A DNA stretch of 52,150 nucleotides from Microbacterium helvum (GTDB lineage: Bacteria > Actinomycetota > Actinomycetes > Actinomycetales > Microbacteriaceae), in NCBI RefSeq assembly GCF_014779795.1, contig NZ_JACXZS010000017.1:1-52150 (forward strand). Direction: 5' to 3'. The position numbers were made by a program, and so were the translations under genes. The notes under the pieces were generated by a model, which ran no database searches, was not told the origin of the DNA, and saw nothing but the letters and a program-made list of their open reading frames with translations. Positions 7,677 through 16,074 of this stretch are shown in pieces; positions within the stretch are counted from its first letter, which is position 1, and every line of letters starts with the position of its first letter.

Positions 7677-7843
7677 GGTCGTTGAGCGGAGCGAGGAACG
7701 ACACCCCCGGTCGCCCCGCGGAGCGAGGAACGAGCGAAGACGACACGTCGCAAGCCGCCCTCGAGACTCCGCGCAGTCGCCGACGTGGCCGGGTCCGACG
7801 GGCGGCTCACCGCGTTTCGACTCGCTCCGCTCGCTCAACGACC
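7677..7843. repeat. GGTCGTTGAGCG-family element, copy 1
   Basis: It is bounded by GGTCGTTGAGCG and the inverted CGCTCAACGACC. Its interior (about 7733-7843) is repeated nearly identically 149 bp downstream. The shared end reads ctcaccgcgtttcgactcgc followed by tccgctcgctcaacgacc. Confidence 0.85.
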
Positions 7844-7858
7844 AGGGGGTGGCTCCCG

Positions 7859-7992
7859 CTCGTTGAGCGGAGCGACGAAGGAGCGAAGACGAAACGTCGC
7901 AAGCCGCCCTCGAGACTCCGCGCCGTCGCGGACGTGGCCGGGTCCGACGGGCGGCTCACCGCGTTTCGACTCGCTCCGCTCGCTCAACGACC
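7859..7992. repeat. GGTCGTTGAGCG-family element, copy 2
   Basis: This is a tandem partner of copy 1 with a few substitutions over the shared 110 bp. The CGCTCAACGACC end lies 9 bp beyond the stop codon of the glycosyltransferase gene (minus strand, ending at 8002). In the mRNA the element therefore directly follows that stop. Confidence 0.85.
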
Positions 7993-8001
7993 GAGCGGTC
8001 G

Positions 8002-8802
8002 TCAGCTCCCGGGAGACAGCTCCGGCGCCCACTCGCCGTCGGCATCGGGCTCGTCGCGCAGGCGGCCCTCGAGCTCGGCGCGGCGCCACGCGGCACCCTC
8101 GGGCCAGCTGGCGGCGAACGTCGAGGCCACCTTGAACACGCGCCGCGACAACCCGCCGAGCGTCTGCACCGGCCGCGCCGAGACCGGCATGCGCAGCTGC
8201 GGGTCGTACCGCACGCCGTCCGACGAGCGCAGCCGGATCGTGAGGTCGAGGTCGTCATGGATGCGGGCATTGCCCCGGTCGACCTGATCGCGCACCCGCT
8301 CCCACACGCGCGTGCGCATCGCGAAGTTCGACCCGAACACGAGCGGGATGCCGAGCCACTTGCGGATCCAGTAGTGCCCGCCGCCGATGTACCACCGCTC
8401 GCCGAGGTAGTTCTGCAGCGGCGAACCGCCGTAGAACTCCGCACCGCCTGTCAGCACGCCCAGCGTCGGATCCGCCACGAACGCACGCACGAGCCGCGCG
8501 ACCCAGTCCGGGTGCGGGCGCGAGTCGGCATCCAGCCGCGCGATGATGTCGGCCCCTTCAAGCGCCGCGTCATAGCCGCGCGCCGCAGCAGGCCAGATCC
8601 CCACTTCGTCTTCGCGCAGGACTGTCGCCCCGAAGCGCCGGGCAACAGCTGCCGAGTCATCGCTGCTGGCGTTGTCGACGACGATCACCTCGTCCGCAGG
8701 ATGCGTCTGCGCGGCGAGAGCAGCCAGGCATGCCTCCAGGTACACCGCATCGTTCCGGCACGGAATGACCACGGCGACGCGGGGAGCGAGGGGCACAGGC
8801 AC
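8002..8802 (-). CDS. Family 2 glycosyltransferase
   Basis: The product is 266 aa from GTG 8802. The GT-A fold is evident: VAVVIPCRNDAVYLEACLAA at the N-terminus, VIVVDNASSD, and the metal-binding DAD motif (IIARLDADSRPHPDWV). Later come the acceptor-region motif GSNFAMRTRVWE and IHDDLDLTIRLR, an ED-type catalytic base region. There are no membrane segments, so it is a cytosolic or peripheral enzyme transferring a sugar from a nucleotide-sugar. Donor and acceptor are not predictable. It stands alone, divergent from a GNAT gene. Confidence 0.85.
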   Translation of the reverse strand: MPVPLAPRVAVVIPCRNDAVYLEACLAALAAQTHPADEVIVVDNASSDDSAAVARRFGATVLREDEVGIWPAAARGYDAALEGADIIARLDADSRPHPDWVARLVRAFVADPTLGVLTGGAEFYGGSPLQNYLGERWYIGGGHYWIRKWLGIPLVFGSNFAMRTRVWERVRDQVDRGNARIHDDLDLTIRLRSSDGVRYDPQLRMPVSARPVQTLGGLSRRVFKVASTFAASWPEGAAWRRAELEGRLRDEPDADGEWAPELSPGS

Positions 8803-8833
8803 ACCCTACTCCCGCGTCGTCGGGGGTCGGCGA

Positions 8834-8839
8834 TACCCT
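8834..8839 (+). promoter_or_regulatory. -10 box of leaderless GNAT gene
   Basis: TACCCT ends 6 nt before ATG 8846, and no ribosome-binding site is present. Confidence 0.4.
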
Positions 8840-8845
8840 GCCGAC

Positions 8846-9433
8846 ATGGACGGGCTTCGCTTCGTCGCCGCCAACGAAGCGCCGTGGGACGACCTGCAGG
8901 CGATCCTCACGGGCGCCGCGAAGCGCTGCCAATGCCAGCGCCAACGGCTCGGCGACCACGACTGGTGGCATATGCCCGAGTCGGAACGCGCCGCGATCCT
9001 GCGGGCCGAGACCCACTGCGGCGACCGCCGCGCGACCGAGACCATCGGCATCGTCGGCTACGACGGGGACGAGCCCGTCGCCTGGTGCGCCGTCGATCGC
9101 CGCGGCGTCTACGGCCGGCTGCGCGGCTCACCCGTGCCGTGGCAGGGGCGCGATGAAGACCCCGACGACGCGTCGGTGTGGGCGATCGCCTGCGTCGTCG
9201 TGCGCAAGGGACACCGCGGCCAGGGGCTGACCTACCCGCTCGTCGCCGCAGCGACGGAGTACGCGCGCGACCGCGGCGCCTCGGCGGTCGAGGGGTATCC
9301 GATGCTCACCGGCGGCCGCAAGGTGATCTGGGACGAGCTCAGCGTCGGCCCGGTCGGGCCGTTCCTCGCGGCCGGATTCCACGAGGTGACGCATCCGACC
9401 ACGCGTCGCGTCGTCATGCGCCGCGAATTCTGA
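8846..9433 (+). CDS. GNAT-family acetyltransferase (CxC subtype)
   Basis: The product is 195 aa. The acetyl-CoA-binding stretch is VWAIACVVVRKGHRGQGLTY (V...RxxxGxG), followed by helix PLVAAATEYARDRGA and strand VEGYPM. Near the N-terminus is the pair KRCQCQRQ (about residues 29-36). The GNAT at 31366-31950 shares the CQCQ pair and the VWAV.CFVVRREHRRQGL core, so the two are paralogues. The substrate is unknown. The start is fixed by the -10 box 6 nt upstream; an earlier in-frame ATG would overlap the divergent glycosyltransferase. Confidence 0.85.
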   Translation: MDGLRFVAANEAPWDDLQAILTGAAKRCQCQRQRLGDHDWWHMPESERAAILRAETHCGDRRATETIGIVGYDGDEPVAWCAVDRRGVYGRLRGSPVPWQGRDEDPDDASVWAIACVVVRKGHRGQGLTYPLVAAATEYARDRGASAVEGYPMLTGGRKVIWDELSVGPVGPFLAAGFHEVTHPTTRRVVMRREF

Positions 9434-9473
9434 ACGCCGCACCGGGCGGCAAACGCTCTCTCGGAAACAATGC

Positions 9474-9502
9474 TTGAGACCGCTCCCGCGTTTGGTTACA
9501 GT
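9474..9502 (+). promoter_or_regulatory. Sigma-70-type promoter of the beta-helix protein gene
   Basis: TTGAGA (9474-9479) and TACAGT (9497-9502) are separated by exactly 17 bp. About 50 nt of leader follows, with an RBS (ggagagga) before ATG 9556. Confidence 0.6.
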
Positions 9503-9555
9503 CCGGTAAGTAAGCGGCACTGCAGCCGCCCCGACCTCGACGGAGAGGACTTCCC

Positions 9556-11442
9556 ATGCCCACCCCCGTTCACCGCCGCGTCGTACGATTCGGCGCCGTC
9601 GCGACAGGAGCCGCGCTCATCGCGAGCGCCCTGCTCGCCACTCCGGCCGTCGCGGCGCCCCCGCGCACGGTCGACCCGTTCCACCCGGACTTCGGGCCGA
9701 ACGTCACGATCTACAGCCCCGACACCCCCGTCGCGCAGATCCGGGCCGAGCTCGACGCGCTGCACGCGCAGCAGGTCGACGCCGAGATGAGCACGACCCG
9801 CAAGGCGGTCTACTTCCTGCCCGGGCAGTACGGCACCGCCGCCGACCCCCTGCAGGTCAAGGTCGGCTACTACACCGAGATCGCCGGCCTCGGAGCCTCG
9901 CCCGACGACGTCACCGTCAACGGCGGGCTCGAGGTCTACAACCGGTGCCTCGCCGACGGCGGCACGGGCAACTGCCTCGCGCTCGTCAACTTCTGGCGCA
10001 CGATCTCGAACCTGCACGTCGCCGTCGCCAAGGCCGGGCAGGACGGCTGCCGCCAGAGCGCCAACTTCTGGGCGGTGTCGCAGGCGGTGTCGATGCGCCG
10101 ACTCGACATCACCGGCGCCAACGTGTCGCTCATGGACTACTGCACCGCCGGACCCCAGTACGCCAGCGGCGGGTTCATCGCCGACTCGAAGCTGCCGTAC
10201 GTCGTGAGCGGCTCGCAGCAGCAGTGGCTCACGCGCAACACCGAGGTCGGCGGCTGGTCGAACGGCGTGTGGAACCAGGTGTTCTCGGGCGTCGTCGGCG
10301 CACCGGACGACGCGGGATTCCCGAACCCGCCCTATACGACGATCGACCAGACCCCGATCAGCCGTGAGAAGCCGTACCTGTACGTCGACGCCGACGGCCG
10401 CTACAACGTCCGCGTACCCGACGCGCAGCGCGACACCAGCGGAGTCAGCTGGGCCGACGGCGAGACCGCGGGCCGCAGCATCCCGATCACCGACTTCTTC
10501 ATCGCCAAGCCCGGCGACTCGGTGCAGGAGATCAACAACGCGCTCTCTCGCGGGCAGAACCTGATCCTCACGCCCGGCGTGTACGACATCGCCAAGACCA
10601 TCCAGGTCAAGCGCCCAGGCACCGTCGTGCTCGGCCTCGGCCACGCGACGCTCACGGCCGTGGGCGGCGCGGTTCCGCTGGAAGTCAAGGACAACGACGG
10701 CATCGTCGTCGCCGGCATCACGATCGACGCCGGCACCAAGCTGTCGCCCGCGCTGCTGCGCGTCGGCGCGGCCGACAGCGACAAGGTGCTCGACGCCGAC
10801 AACCCGATCACCCTCAGCGACGTGTACTTCCGCGTCGGAGGCCCCCACATCGGCAAGGCCACGACCGCGCTCGAGGTCAACGCCGACGACGTGCTGATCG
10901 ACCACATCTGGGTGTGGCGCGGCGACCACGGCGTCGAGGGCTTCGACCCGAACGACGGCGTGAACGGCGACAACCAGCGCTGGGCGACCAACACCGGCAC
11001 CAACGGCGTCATCGTCAACGGCGACGGCGTGACGGCGACCGGCCTGTTCGTCGAGCACTTCCAGCAGTACAACACGCTGTGGAACGGCGACAACGGCCGC
11101 GTGATCCTGTACCAGAACGAGCTGCCCTACGACCCGCCCACGCAGGCCGACTGGACCCAGCCGAACGGCACGCTCGGCTACCCCGGCTACAAGGTCGCCG
11201 ACGGCGTCACGACGCACCGCCTCGACGGCGCGGGCGTGTACGTGTTCAACCAGAACAACCCGTCGATCCTCACCGCCAACGGGTTCGAGGCGCCCCAGAC
11301 GCCGGGCGTGCAGCTGCACCACATCATGACGGTCAACCTCTCGGCCGGCACTGTGCAGCACGTCGTCAACGGGGTCGGCGGCCAGGCCGACAACTCCAAC
11401 ACCGGCACGCCGCAGTTCGTGGTGGGCTACCCGGCGCCGTAA
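9556..11442 (+). CDS. Secreted right-handed beta-helix protein (often labelled 'adenylyl cyclase')
   Basis: The product is 628 aa with a Sec signal peptide (RRVVRFGAVATGAALIASAL, cleavage probably after AVA near residue 34). It belongs to a family of secreted actinobacterial proteins with motifs such as YYTEIAGLGASPDDV, NFWRTISNL, GGFIADSKL, WSNGVWNQVFSGVVGAP, FFIAKPGDSV and LFVEHFQQYNTLWNGD. These alternate in two pectin-lyase-like beta-helix halves, as in GH55 glucanases. The database name 'adenylyl cyclase' has no support here: no cyclase motif is visible. A polysaccharide-active role is inferred from the fold only. Confidence 0.7.
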   Translation: MPTPVHRRVVRFGAVATGAALIASALLATPAVAAPPRTVDPFHPDFGPNVTIYSPDTPVAQIRAELDALHAQQVDAEMSTTRKAVYFLPGQYGTAADPLQVKVGYYTEIAGLGASPDDVTVNGGLEVYNRCLADGGTGNCLALVNFWRTISNLHVAVAKAGQDGCRQSANFWAVSQAVSMRRLDITGANVSLMDYCTAGPQYASGGFIADSKLPYVVSGSQQQWLTRNTEVGGWSNGVWNQVFSGVVGAPDDAGFPNPPYTTIDQTPISREKPYLYVDADGRYNVRVPDAQRDTSGVSWADGETAGRSIPITDFFIAKPGDSVQEINNALSRGQNLILTPGVYDIAKTIQVKRPGTVVLGLGHATLTAVGGAVPLEVKDNDGIVVAGITIDAGTKLSPALLRVGAADSDKVLDADNPITLSDVYFRVGGPHIGKATTALEVNADDVLIDHIWVWRGDHGVEGFDPNDGVNGDNQRWATNTGTNGVIVNGDGVTATGLFVEHFQQYNTLWNGDNGRVILYQNELPYDPPTQADWTQPNGTLGYPGYKVADGVTTHRLDGAGVYVFNQNNPSILTANGFEAPQTPGVQLHHIMTVNLSAGTVQHVVNGVGGQADNSNTGTPQFVVGYPAP

Positions 11443-11450
11443 CGACCCCC

Positions 11451-11557
11451 GGTCGTTGAGCGAAGGGCGCTCTGGCGCCCGCAGACGAAACGCGCCTGAC
11501 TTCTCGCGAGGTCAGGCGCGTTTCGTCTTCGCTCGTTCCTCGCTCCGCTCAACGACC
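11451..11557. repeat. GGTCGTTGAGCG-family element, copy 3
   Basis: The ends GGTCGTTGAGCG (11451-11462) and CGCTCAACGACC (11546-11557) are inverted. The element fills the space between two converging genes, 8 nt from the beta-helix stop and 10 nt from the aldo/keto reductase stop. Confidence 0.85.
11484..11527. terminator. Bidirectional hairpin terminator
   Basis: A perfect 17-bp stem (GACGAAACGCGCCTGAC pairing with GTCAGGCGCGTTTCGTC) encloses the loop ttctcgcgag. It lies inside repeat copy 3 between convergent genes. There is no long T tract, as is common in actinomycetes. Confidence 0.7.
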
Positions 11558-11567
11558 AGGAAGCACC

Positions 11568-12572
11568 TCACCAGAGCGGGTGGATCGCCGCCCGCAGGTC
11601 GCGGTCGTAGACCTCGCGCACGACGCTGTCGAACGCGTCCGTGTCGAAGTCCGACCCGCCCTCGCCCGCGAGCAGGGCGGCCGCCGCCGCGTTCGACTCG
11701 GCCTGGCCGACGTTGCGCGCCCCGGGGATGACGCTCGTGACCCCCGTCTGCGACGCGATCCACGCCAGCGTCGCCGCGGGCAGCGAGACACCCTCCGGCA
11801 GCGCGGCCGCCAGCTCGCCGGCCGCCGCCAGACCGGCGGAGAAGTCGACGCCCGAGAACGTCTCGCCCCGGTCGAACGCCTCGCCGTGCCGGTTGTACGT
11901 GCGGTGGTCGTTCTCGGCGAACGTCGTCTGCGCGGTATAGCGGCCCGACAGCAGCCCCGACGCGAGCGGCACGCGCGCGAAGATCGCGACGCCCGCCTCG
12001 GCCGCGGCCGGCAGCACGGCGTCGAGCGGCTTCAGGCGGAACGGGTTGAAGATGATCTGCACGTTCGTCACGTTCGGGCGCGCGATGGCGGCGAGCGCCT
12101 GCGCGCACGTCTCGACCGAGACGCCGTACGCGGCGATGGCCCCGTCGGCGACGAGCGCGTCCAGCGCGTCGTAGGTCGCGTCGGACTCGATCACGGCGGT
12201 CGGCGGGCAGTGCAGCTGCACGAGGTCGAGCGTGTCGACGCCGAGGTTGCGCCGCGACCGGTCGGTCCACGCGCGGAAGTTCTCGGGCGTGTAGTTCTCG
12301 GGCTCCTGCGCCATGCGGCGGCCCATCTTGGTCGCCACCGTGACGCCATGACCCGGCCGGCCGGCCAGGAACCGGCCGATCAGCGACTCGCTGCGCCCGT
12401 CGCCGTACACGTCGGCAGTGTCGAACAGCGTCACGCCGCGGTCGACGGATGCCGCCAGCACCGCCTGCGCGTCCTGCTCGGTCACCGCACCCCAGTCGGC
12501 GCCGAGCTGCCAGGTTCCGAGTCCGATCGCCGAGACGGTGCGGCCGGTACGGCCCAGTGCGCGCTGCTGCAT
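11568..12572 (-). CDS. Aldo/keto reductase
   Basis: The product is 334 aa, a cytosolic NADPH-dependent carbonyl reductase of the AKR family with a TIM barrel. The catalytic tetrad is visible: Asp51 and Tyr56 in FDTADVYGDG, Lys82 in VATKMG, and His121 in LVQLHCPP. The C-terminal cofactor site is SVIPGARNVGQAESNAAA. The sequence is complete from ATG (MQQRALGRTGRTVSAIGLGT). The substrate is not predictable. It is divergent from the LLM flavoprotein gene, with a 68-bp shared control region. Confidence 0.9.
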   Translation of the reverse strand: MQQRALGRTGRTVSAIGLGTWQLGADWGAVTEQDAQAVLAASVDRGVTLFDTADVYGDGRSESLIGRFLAGRPGHGVTVATKMGRRMAQEPENYTPENFRAWTDRSRRNLGVDTLDLVQLHCPPTAVIESDATYDALDALVADGAIAAYGVSVETCAQALAAIARPNVTNVQIIFNPFRLKPLDAVLPAAAEAGVAIFARVPLASGLLSGRYTAQTTFAENDHRTYNRHGEAFDRGETFSGVDFSAGLAAAGELAAALPEGVSLPAATLAWIASQTGVTSVIPGARNVGQAESNAAAAALLAGEGGSDFDTDAFDSVVREVYDRDLRAAIHPLW

Positions 12573-12640
12573 GATCCCAGCATCCCACGCGCGGCTGTAT
12601 TCAAGGGAATGGATGCCGTCACGCCGGGGTTGACCACGAC

Positions 12641-13690
12641 ATGAGCGACATCGAGTTCGGACTGGACACCTTCGGCGACGTCCCCGAAGGCGACGACGGC
12701 ACCCTGCTGAGCTACGGCGCGGCGATCCGCCAGGTCGTCGACGAGGCCGTGCTGGCCGACCAGCTGGGCGTGGACGTGTTCCTCGTCGGCGAGCACCACC
12801 GCCCCGAGTACGCCATCTCGGCGCCCGAGACCGTGCTCGCCGGCATCGCCACGAAGACCTCCCGCATCCGCCTGGGCTCGGGGGTCACCGTGCTGAGCTC
12901 GGACGACCCGGTGCGCGTGTTCCAGCGCTTCGCGACCGTCGACGCGCTGTCGAACGGACGTGCCGAAGTGATCCTCGGCCGTGGTTCGTTCACCGAGTCG
13001 TTCCCGCTCTTCGGCTACGACCTCGCCGACTACGACGTGCTGTTCGAAGAGAAGATCGAGCTGTTCGCCGAACTGCTGAAGGAGCAGCCGGTGACCTGGC
13101 AGGGCACGACCCGCGCGCCGCTGGTGGACGCCGACGTCTTCCCCAAGACCGAGTCCGGCCACCTGAACACCTGGGTCGGCGTCGGCGGCTCACCGCAGTC
13201 CGTCGTGCGCACCGCGAAGTACGGACTCCCCCTCATGCTCGCGATCATCGGCGGCGACCCGCGCCGCTTCGCCCCGTACGTGGATCTGTACCGTCGCGCG
13301 TCCGAGCAGTTCGGCAACACCCCGCACCCCGTCGGCATGCACTCCCCGGGCTTCATCGCCGACACCGACGACGAGGCCCGCGAGATCGTGTGGCCGCGCT
13401 ACAAGGTCATGCACGACCGCATCGGCGCGCAGCGCGGCTGGCCGCCCCTCAGCCGGGGCCACTTCGAACAGGAGGTCCGCACCGGCTCGATGTACGTCGG
13501 CTCGCCCGAGACCGTCGCCCGCAAGATCGCGGCCGCGGTGCAGGCGCTGGGCGTCGGCCGCTTCGACATGATCTACACCTCCGGCTCGACCCCGGCGAGC
13601 GCACGCCTGCGCTCCGTCGAGCTGTACGGGTCGAAGGTCGTGCCGATGGTGCGCGAACTGCTCGCCGAGAAAGCGGCGGTCCCGGCGTGA
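12641..13690 (+). CDS. LLM-class flavin-dependent oxidoreductase
   Basis: The product is 349 aa with the luciferase-like TIM barrel: ADQLGVDVFLVGEHHRPEYA (the E-H-H signature), TSRIRLGSGVTVLSSDDPVR, and SNGRAEVILGRGSFTESFPL. The phosphate-binding region is TWVGVGGSPQSVVRTA. These enzymes use FMN or F420 to reduce or monooxygenate small molecules. The 4-nt overlap with a downstream F420-reductase-like gene makes a coupled cofactor/enzyme pair plausible, but this is an inference. Confidence 0.87.
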   Translation: MSDIEFGLDTFGDVPEGDDGTLLSYGAAIRQVVDEAVLADQLGVDVFLVGEHHRPEYAISAPETVLAGIATKTSRIRLGSGVTVLSSDDPVRVFQRFATVDALSNGRAEVILGRGSFTESFPLFGYDLADYDVLFEEKIELFAELLKEQPVTWQGTTRAPLVDADVFPKTESGHLNTWVGVGGSPQSVVRTAKYGLPLMLAIIGGDPRRFAPYVDLYRRASEQFGNTPHPVGMHSPGFIADTDDEAREIVWPRYKVMHDRIGAQRGWPPLSRGHFEQEVRTGSMYVGSPETVARKIAAAVQALGVGRFDMIYTSGSTPASARLRSVELYGSKVVPMVRELLAEKAAVPA

Positions 13691-14433
13691 CCGGTACGCT
13701 GACCGGCGTGGAGTCACGGCCGGCGGAGGAGATGGATGCCGGCGGTCAGCGCATCGGGACGCTGGGCATCCTCGGCGCCGGCAAGGTCGGCACCATCCTC
13801 GCGCGTCTCGCCGCGGCGGCCGGGTACCGCGTGCTCGTCGCCGGATCCGGCGATCCCGGGCGCATCGCTCTGACCGTCGAAGTGCTCGCGCCCGGAGCGA
13901 CGGCGGCTGCAGCATCCACCGTCGCCCGCGAAGCGGATGCCGTCCTGCTCGCACTCCCCCTCGGCAAGCACCAGACGCTGCCCGTCGGCGAACTGCGCGG
14001 CAAGCTCGTCATCGACGCCATGAACTACTGGTGGGAGGTCGACGGCCTGCGCGACGACCTCAACGACCCGCGCACCTCGACGAGCGAGATCGTGCAGCGC
14101 CACCTTCCCGACTCGCGCGTCGTGAAAGCCTTCAACCACATGGGCTACCACGACATCGACGAAGAGGCCCGGCCGGCAGGGGCATCGGCTCGCAAGGCGA
14201 TCGCCATCGCCGGTGACGACCCGAGGGATCTCGCGGTCGTGGCCCGTCTGGTCGACGACCTCGGCTTCGATCCCGTGATCGCCGGGGATCTCGCGGCGGG
14301 AATCATGCTCGAACCCGGCGCCGAAGCCTTCGGCGCCGACGTCGACGCCGATGAGCTGCGGGCCATGCTCGACCGGTTCGCGACGTCGCAGCGCGGCATC
14401 GTGGTCGCGCGGGCGCGGGGGCAGCAGCCCTAA
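13687..14433 (+). CDS. NADPH-dependent F420 reductase-like NAD(P)-binding protein
   Basis: The product is 248 aa from GTG 13687, which overlaps the preceding stop (GTGA). The Rossmann motif GILGAGKVGTILARL sits at about residues 27-41. ADAVLLALPLGK and VIDAMNYWW follow, as in the F420:NADPH oxidoreductase (Fno-like, COG2085) family. Compared with archaeal Fno it carries about 20 extra N-terminal residues; a later start at Met16 (MDAGGQRIG) is possible. It may recycle reduced cofactor for the LLM enzyme. The stop overlaps that of the converging L,D-transpeptidase gene (CTAA at 14430-14433). Confidence 0.8.
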   Translation: MTGTLTGVESRPAEEMDAGGQRIGTLGILGAGKVGTILARLAAAAGYRVLVAGSGDPGRIALTVEVLAPGATAAAASTVAREADAVLLALPLGKHQTLPVGELRGKLVIDAMNYWWEVDGLRDDLNDPRTSTSEIVQRHLPDSRVVKAFNHMGYHDIDEEARPAGASARKAIAIAGDDPRDLAVVARLVDDLGFDPVIAGDLAAGIMLEPGAEAFGADVDADELRAMLDRFATSQRGIVVARARGQQP

Positions 14434-15332
14434 GGGTTGATCATCACCGGGGTTCCCGGTGGGAGCGTCGCCAGCTGCGTGATCGCGTCGGGATCGACGC
14501 GGATGCACCCGTTCGACATCGGGCCCGAGCGGTTGTCGTGGTAGTGGAAGGCGGCAGGCGCGACATCGGCGCCGTCGAACCCGTCGAGCGTCGGCGACTG
14601 CACCGCCCAGTACACGATCGGGTATCCGCGCGTGTACGCGTACTCGGGCACGGTGCGCGTCGTCATCACGAACGTGCGGCCCATCGGCGTCGGCGTGCGG
14701 TCAGTGCCCCACGCGAAGTCCGTCGCGACCCGCTCGCGAGTGCCGTCGGCATGGACGAGGTCGATCGTGCGGTCGGCGATGCTGACGACCACGGCCGTGG
14801 ACTGCGGGGCGAGGTCGACGTCGGCGACGCGCAGCCAGCCGGTGATCTGGGCCGGATCACCCTGCGACGGCACCGCCTGCCGCCCCGTCAGCAGCACCCT
14901 CACCCAGTGCTCCTGCTTCTCGATCACCGGCAGCACCGTGCCGCCGTACGGGTACTCGTGCGGCACGTACGCCACCGGCTCGCCCGTCGGATACGCCCAC
15001 ACCGGTGCCCCGACACCCCGCGCGACAGCGCTCTCGGCGAGCGGCATGGTGAACGGGTCGTCGTCGACCGGCAGCGCCGGGATCACCGCGAACACGTTCA
15101 CCTGCGGCAGCGTGGTGATGTCGTAGGCAGCCGTGTTCGCCGGGAACCCTTCCGCGGTGGGGGTCGGGGTGGGTGTGGGAGTGGGCGCCGTCGTCTGTGT
15201 CGGAGTGTGAGTGGATGCCGCCGGCCCCTGCCGCCCCGCCGTCAGAGCGACCCCAACCCCGGCGACGACGAGCACCGCGGCGAGCGCGCCGACGACCCAC
15301 AGCCACACGCGTCGCTCCCCCATGCGTTCCAT
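14430..15332 (-). CDS. L,D-transpeptidase (YkuD family), membrane-anchored
   Basis: The product is 300 aa from ATG 15332 (MERMGERR); a start at 15323 is equally possible. One N-terminal TM helix (WLWVVGALAAVLVVAGVGVA) anchors the protein. A Thr-Pro linker (TPTPTPTPT) spans to the outside, then an SH3-like region precedes the YkuD domain. The catalytic signature is present: His265, Ser273 and Cys276 in HDNRSGPMSNGCIRV. The enzyme makes 3-3 crosslinks in peptidoglycan or attaches proteins to it. Confidence 0.88.
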   Translation of the reverse strand: MERMGERRVWLWVVGALAAVLVVAGVGVALTAGRQGPAASTHTPTQTTAPTPTPTPTPTAEGFPANTAAYDITTLPQVNVFAVIPALPVDDDPFTMPLAESAVARGVGAPVWAYPTGEPVAYVPHEYPYGGTVLPVIEKQEHWVRVLLTGRQAVPSQGDPAQITGWLRVADVDLAPQSTAVVVSIADRTIDLVHADGTRERVATDFAWGTDRTPTPMGRTFVMTTRTVPEYAYTRGYPIVYWAVQSPTLDGFDGADVAPAAFHYHDNRSGPMSNGCIRVDPDAITQLATLPPGTPVMINP

Positions 15333-15355
15333 GGTCGCACGACCGGGTTTCCCCA

Positions 15356-15436
15356 GGTCGTTGAGCGGAGTTACGACGTGGCTTAGTCCTGAGCGCGGCT
15401 CACCGCGTTTCGACTCGCTCCGCTCGCTCAACGACC
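15356..15436. repeat. GGTCGTTGAGCG-family element, copy 4 (short)
   Basis: The 81-bp copy has both ends but a different interior. Two partial repeats of cccgcgaagcgacgaaggag follow (about 15451-15515) on the side of the GIY-YIG gene. Confidence 0.75.
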
Positions 15437-15544
15437 AGGAACTGGACGTCCCGCGAAGCGACGAAGGAGCTGACCAGCAAGCTCCTGGTCGCCCCGCGAA
15501 GCGACGAAGGAGCGCAGACGAAAGGCCCCGACCCGGCGGACGAG

Positions 15545-15829
15545 CTATGCCTGCCTCCGACGTTTGTGCCAGCCGCGGACGGCGTCGATTCCGCCGGCGA
15601 TGAACGCTTCGCGCTTGGCGTGGCTCCACCCTTGGATCTGCTTCTCCCAGGCGAACGCCTCGTCGATGCGGCCGTACTGATTCGACCAGACGAGTTCGAC
15701 AGGCAGTCGACGCCGCGTGTACGCCGATGCCATGCCCGCTTCGTGCTGCGCGAGCCGCCGGTTCAGGTCTGTCGTGCTGCCGACGTAGTACGTGCCGTCT
15801 GCGCAGCGGAGGATGTAGACGAAGCCCAT
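15545..15829 (-). CDS. GIY-YIG nuclease domain protein (UPF0213-type)
   Basis: The product is 94 aa. The GIY-YIG module is complete: MGFVYILRCADGTYYVGSTT (VYIL...YVG), the conserved arginine in DLNRRLAQHE, and the metal-binding glutamate in EAFAWEKQIQGW. Single-domain proteins of this kind are common and may process DNA ends; no confirmed role exists. The start at 15829 fits the domain edge. Repeat elements lie on both sides, so the gene forms an isolated unit. Confidence 0.85.
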   Translation of the reverse strand: MGFVYILRCADGTYYVGSTTDLNRRLAQHEAGMASAYTRRRLPVELVWSNQYGRIDEAFAWEKQIQGWSHAKREAFIAGGIDAVRGWHKRRRQA

Positions 15830-15933
15830 CCCGCCATGCTCGCCCCAGTCAGTCGTCCTCCCGACGGAGGCGGTCTCGCTTGTGGACACCTCAGCCCTGC
15901 GCCGCGGTTGGGGAGGAAGCGGGCGACCCCTCT

Positions 15934-16066
15934 GGTCGTTGAGCGGAGCGAGGAACGAGCGAAGACGAAACGCCGCAACCCTGCCTCGAGAGCGCGCACC
16001 GACGCGGACGGCCGAGACCGCAGTGCGGCTCACCGCGTTTCGACTCGCTCCGCTCGCTCAACGACC
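15934..16066. repeat. GGTCGTTGAGCG-family element, copy 5
   Basis: This 133-bp copy resembles copies 1 and 2 (gcggctcaccgcgtttcgac, then tcgctccgctcgctcaacgacc). Its CGCTCAACGACC end is 8 bp beyond the stop of the DUF2809 gene. Confidence 0.85.
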
Positions 16067-16074
16067 AGAGGGGG

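Larger units (their letters stand above)
7636..8001. other. Intergenic stretch filled by two repeat elements
   Basis: This 366-base region has no convincing gene. Nearly all of it is two copies of the GGTCGTTGAGCG repeat family (7677-7843 and 7859-7992). About 40 bp remain as the leader of the SRPBCC gene. Confidence 0.8.

Noticed and set aside
9496..11361. A 621-codon open frame on the minus strand
   Set aside because: It mirrors the secreted beta-helix protein, which has a signal peptide, promoter and ribosome site. The antisense product has no recognisable motif.
9556..11442. Adenylyl cyclase annotation for the beta-helix protein
   Set aside because: No cyclase catalytic motif is present. 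The protein is secreted and has beta-helix features; the name seems to be a propagated label.
14430..14433. Four-base overlap of opposite stop codons (CTAA) as a regulatory feature
   Set aside because: It is simply the tight convergence of two genes; no hairpin or other structure accompanies it.
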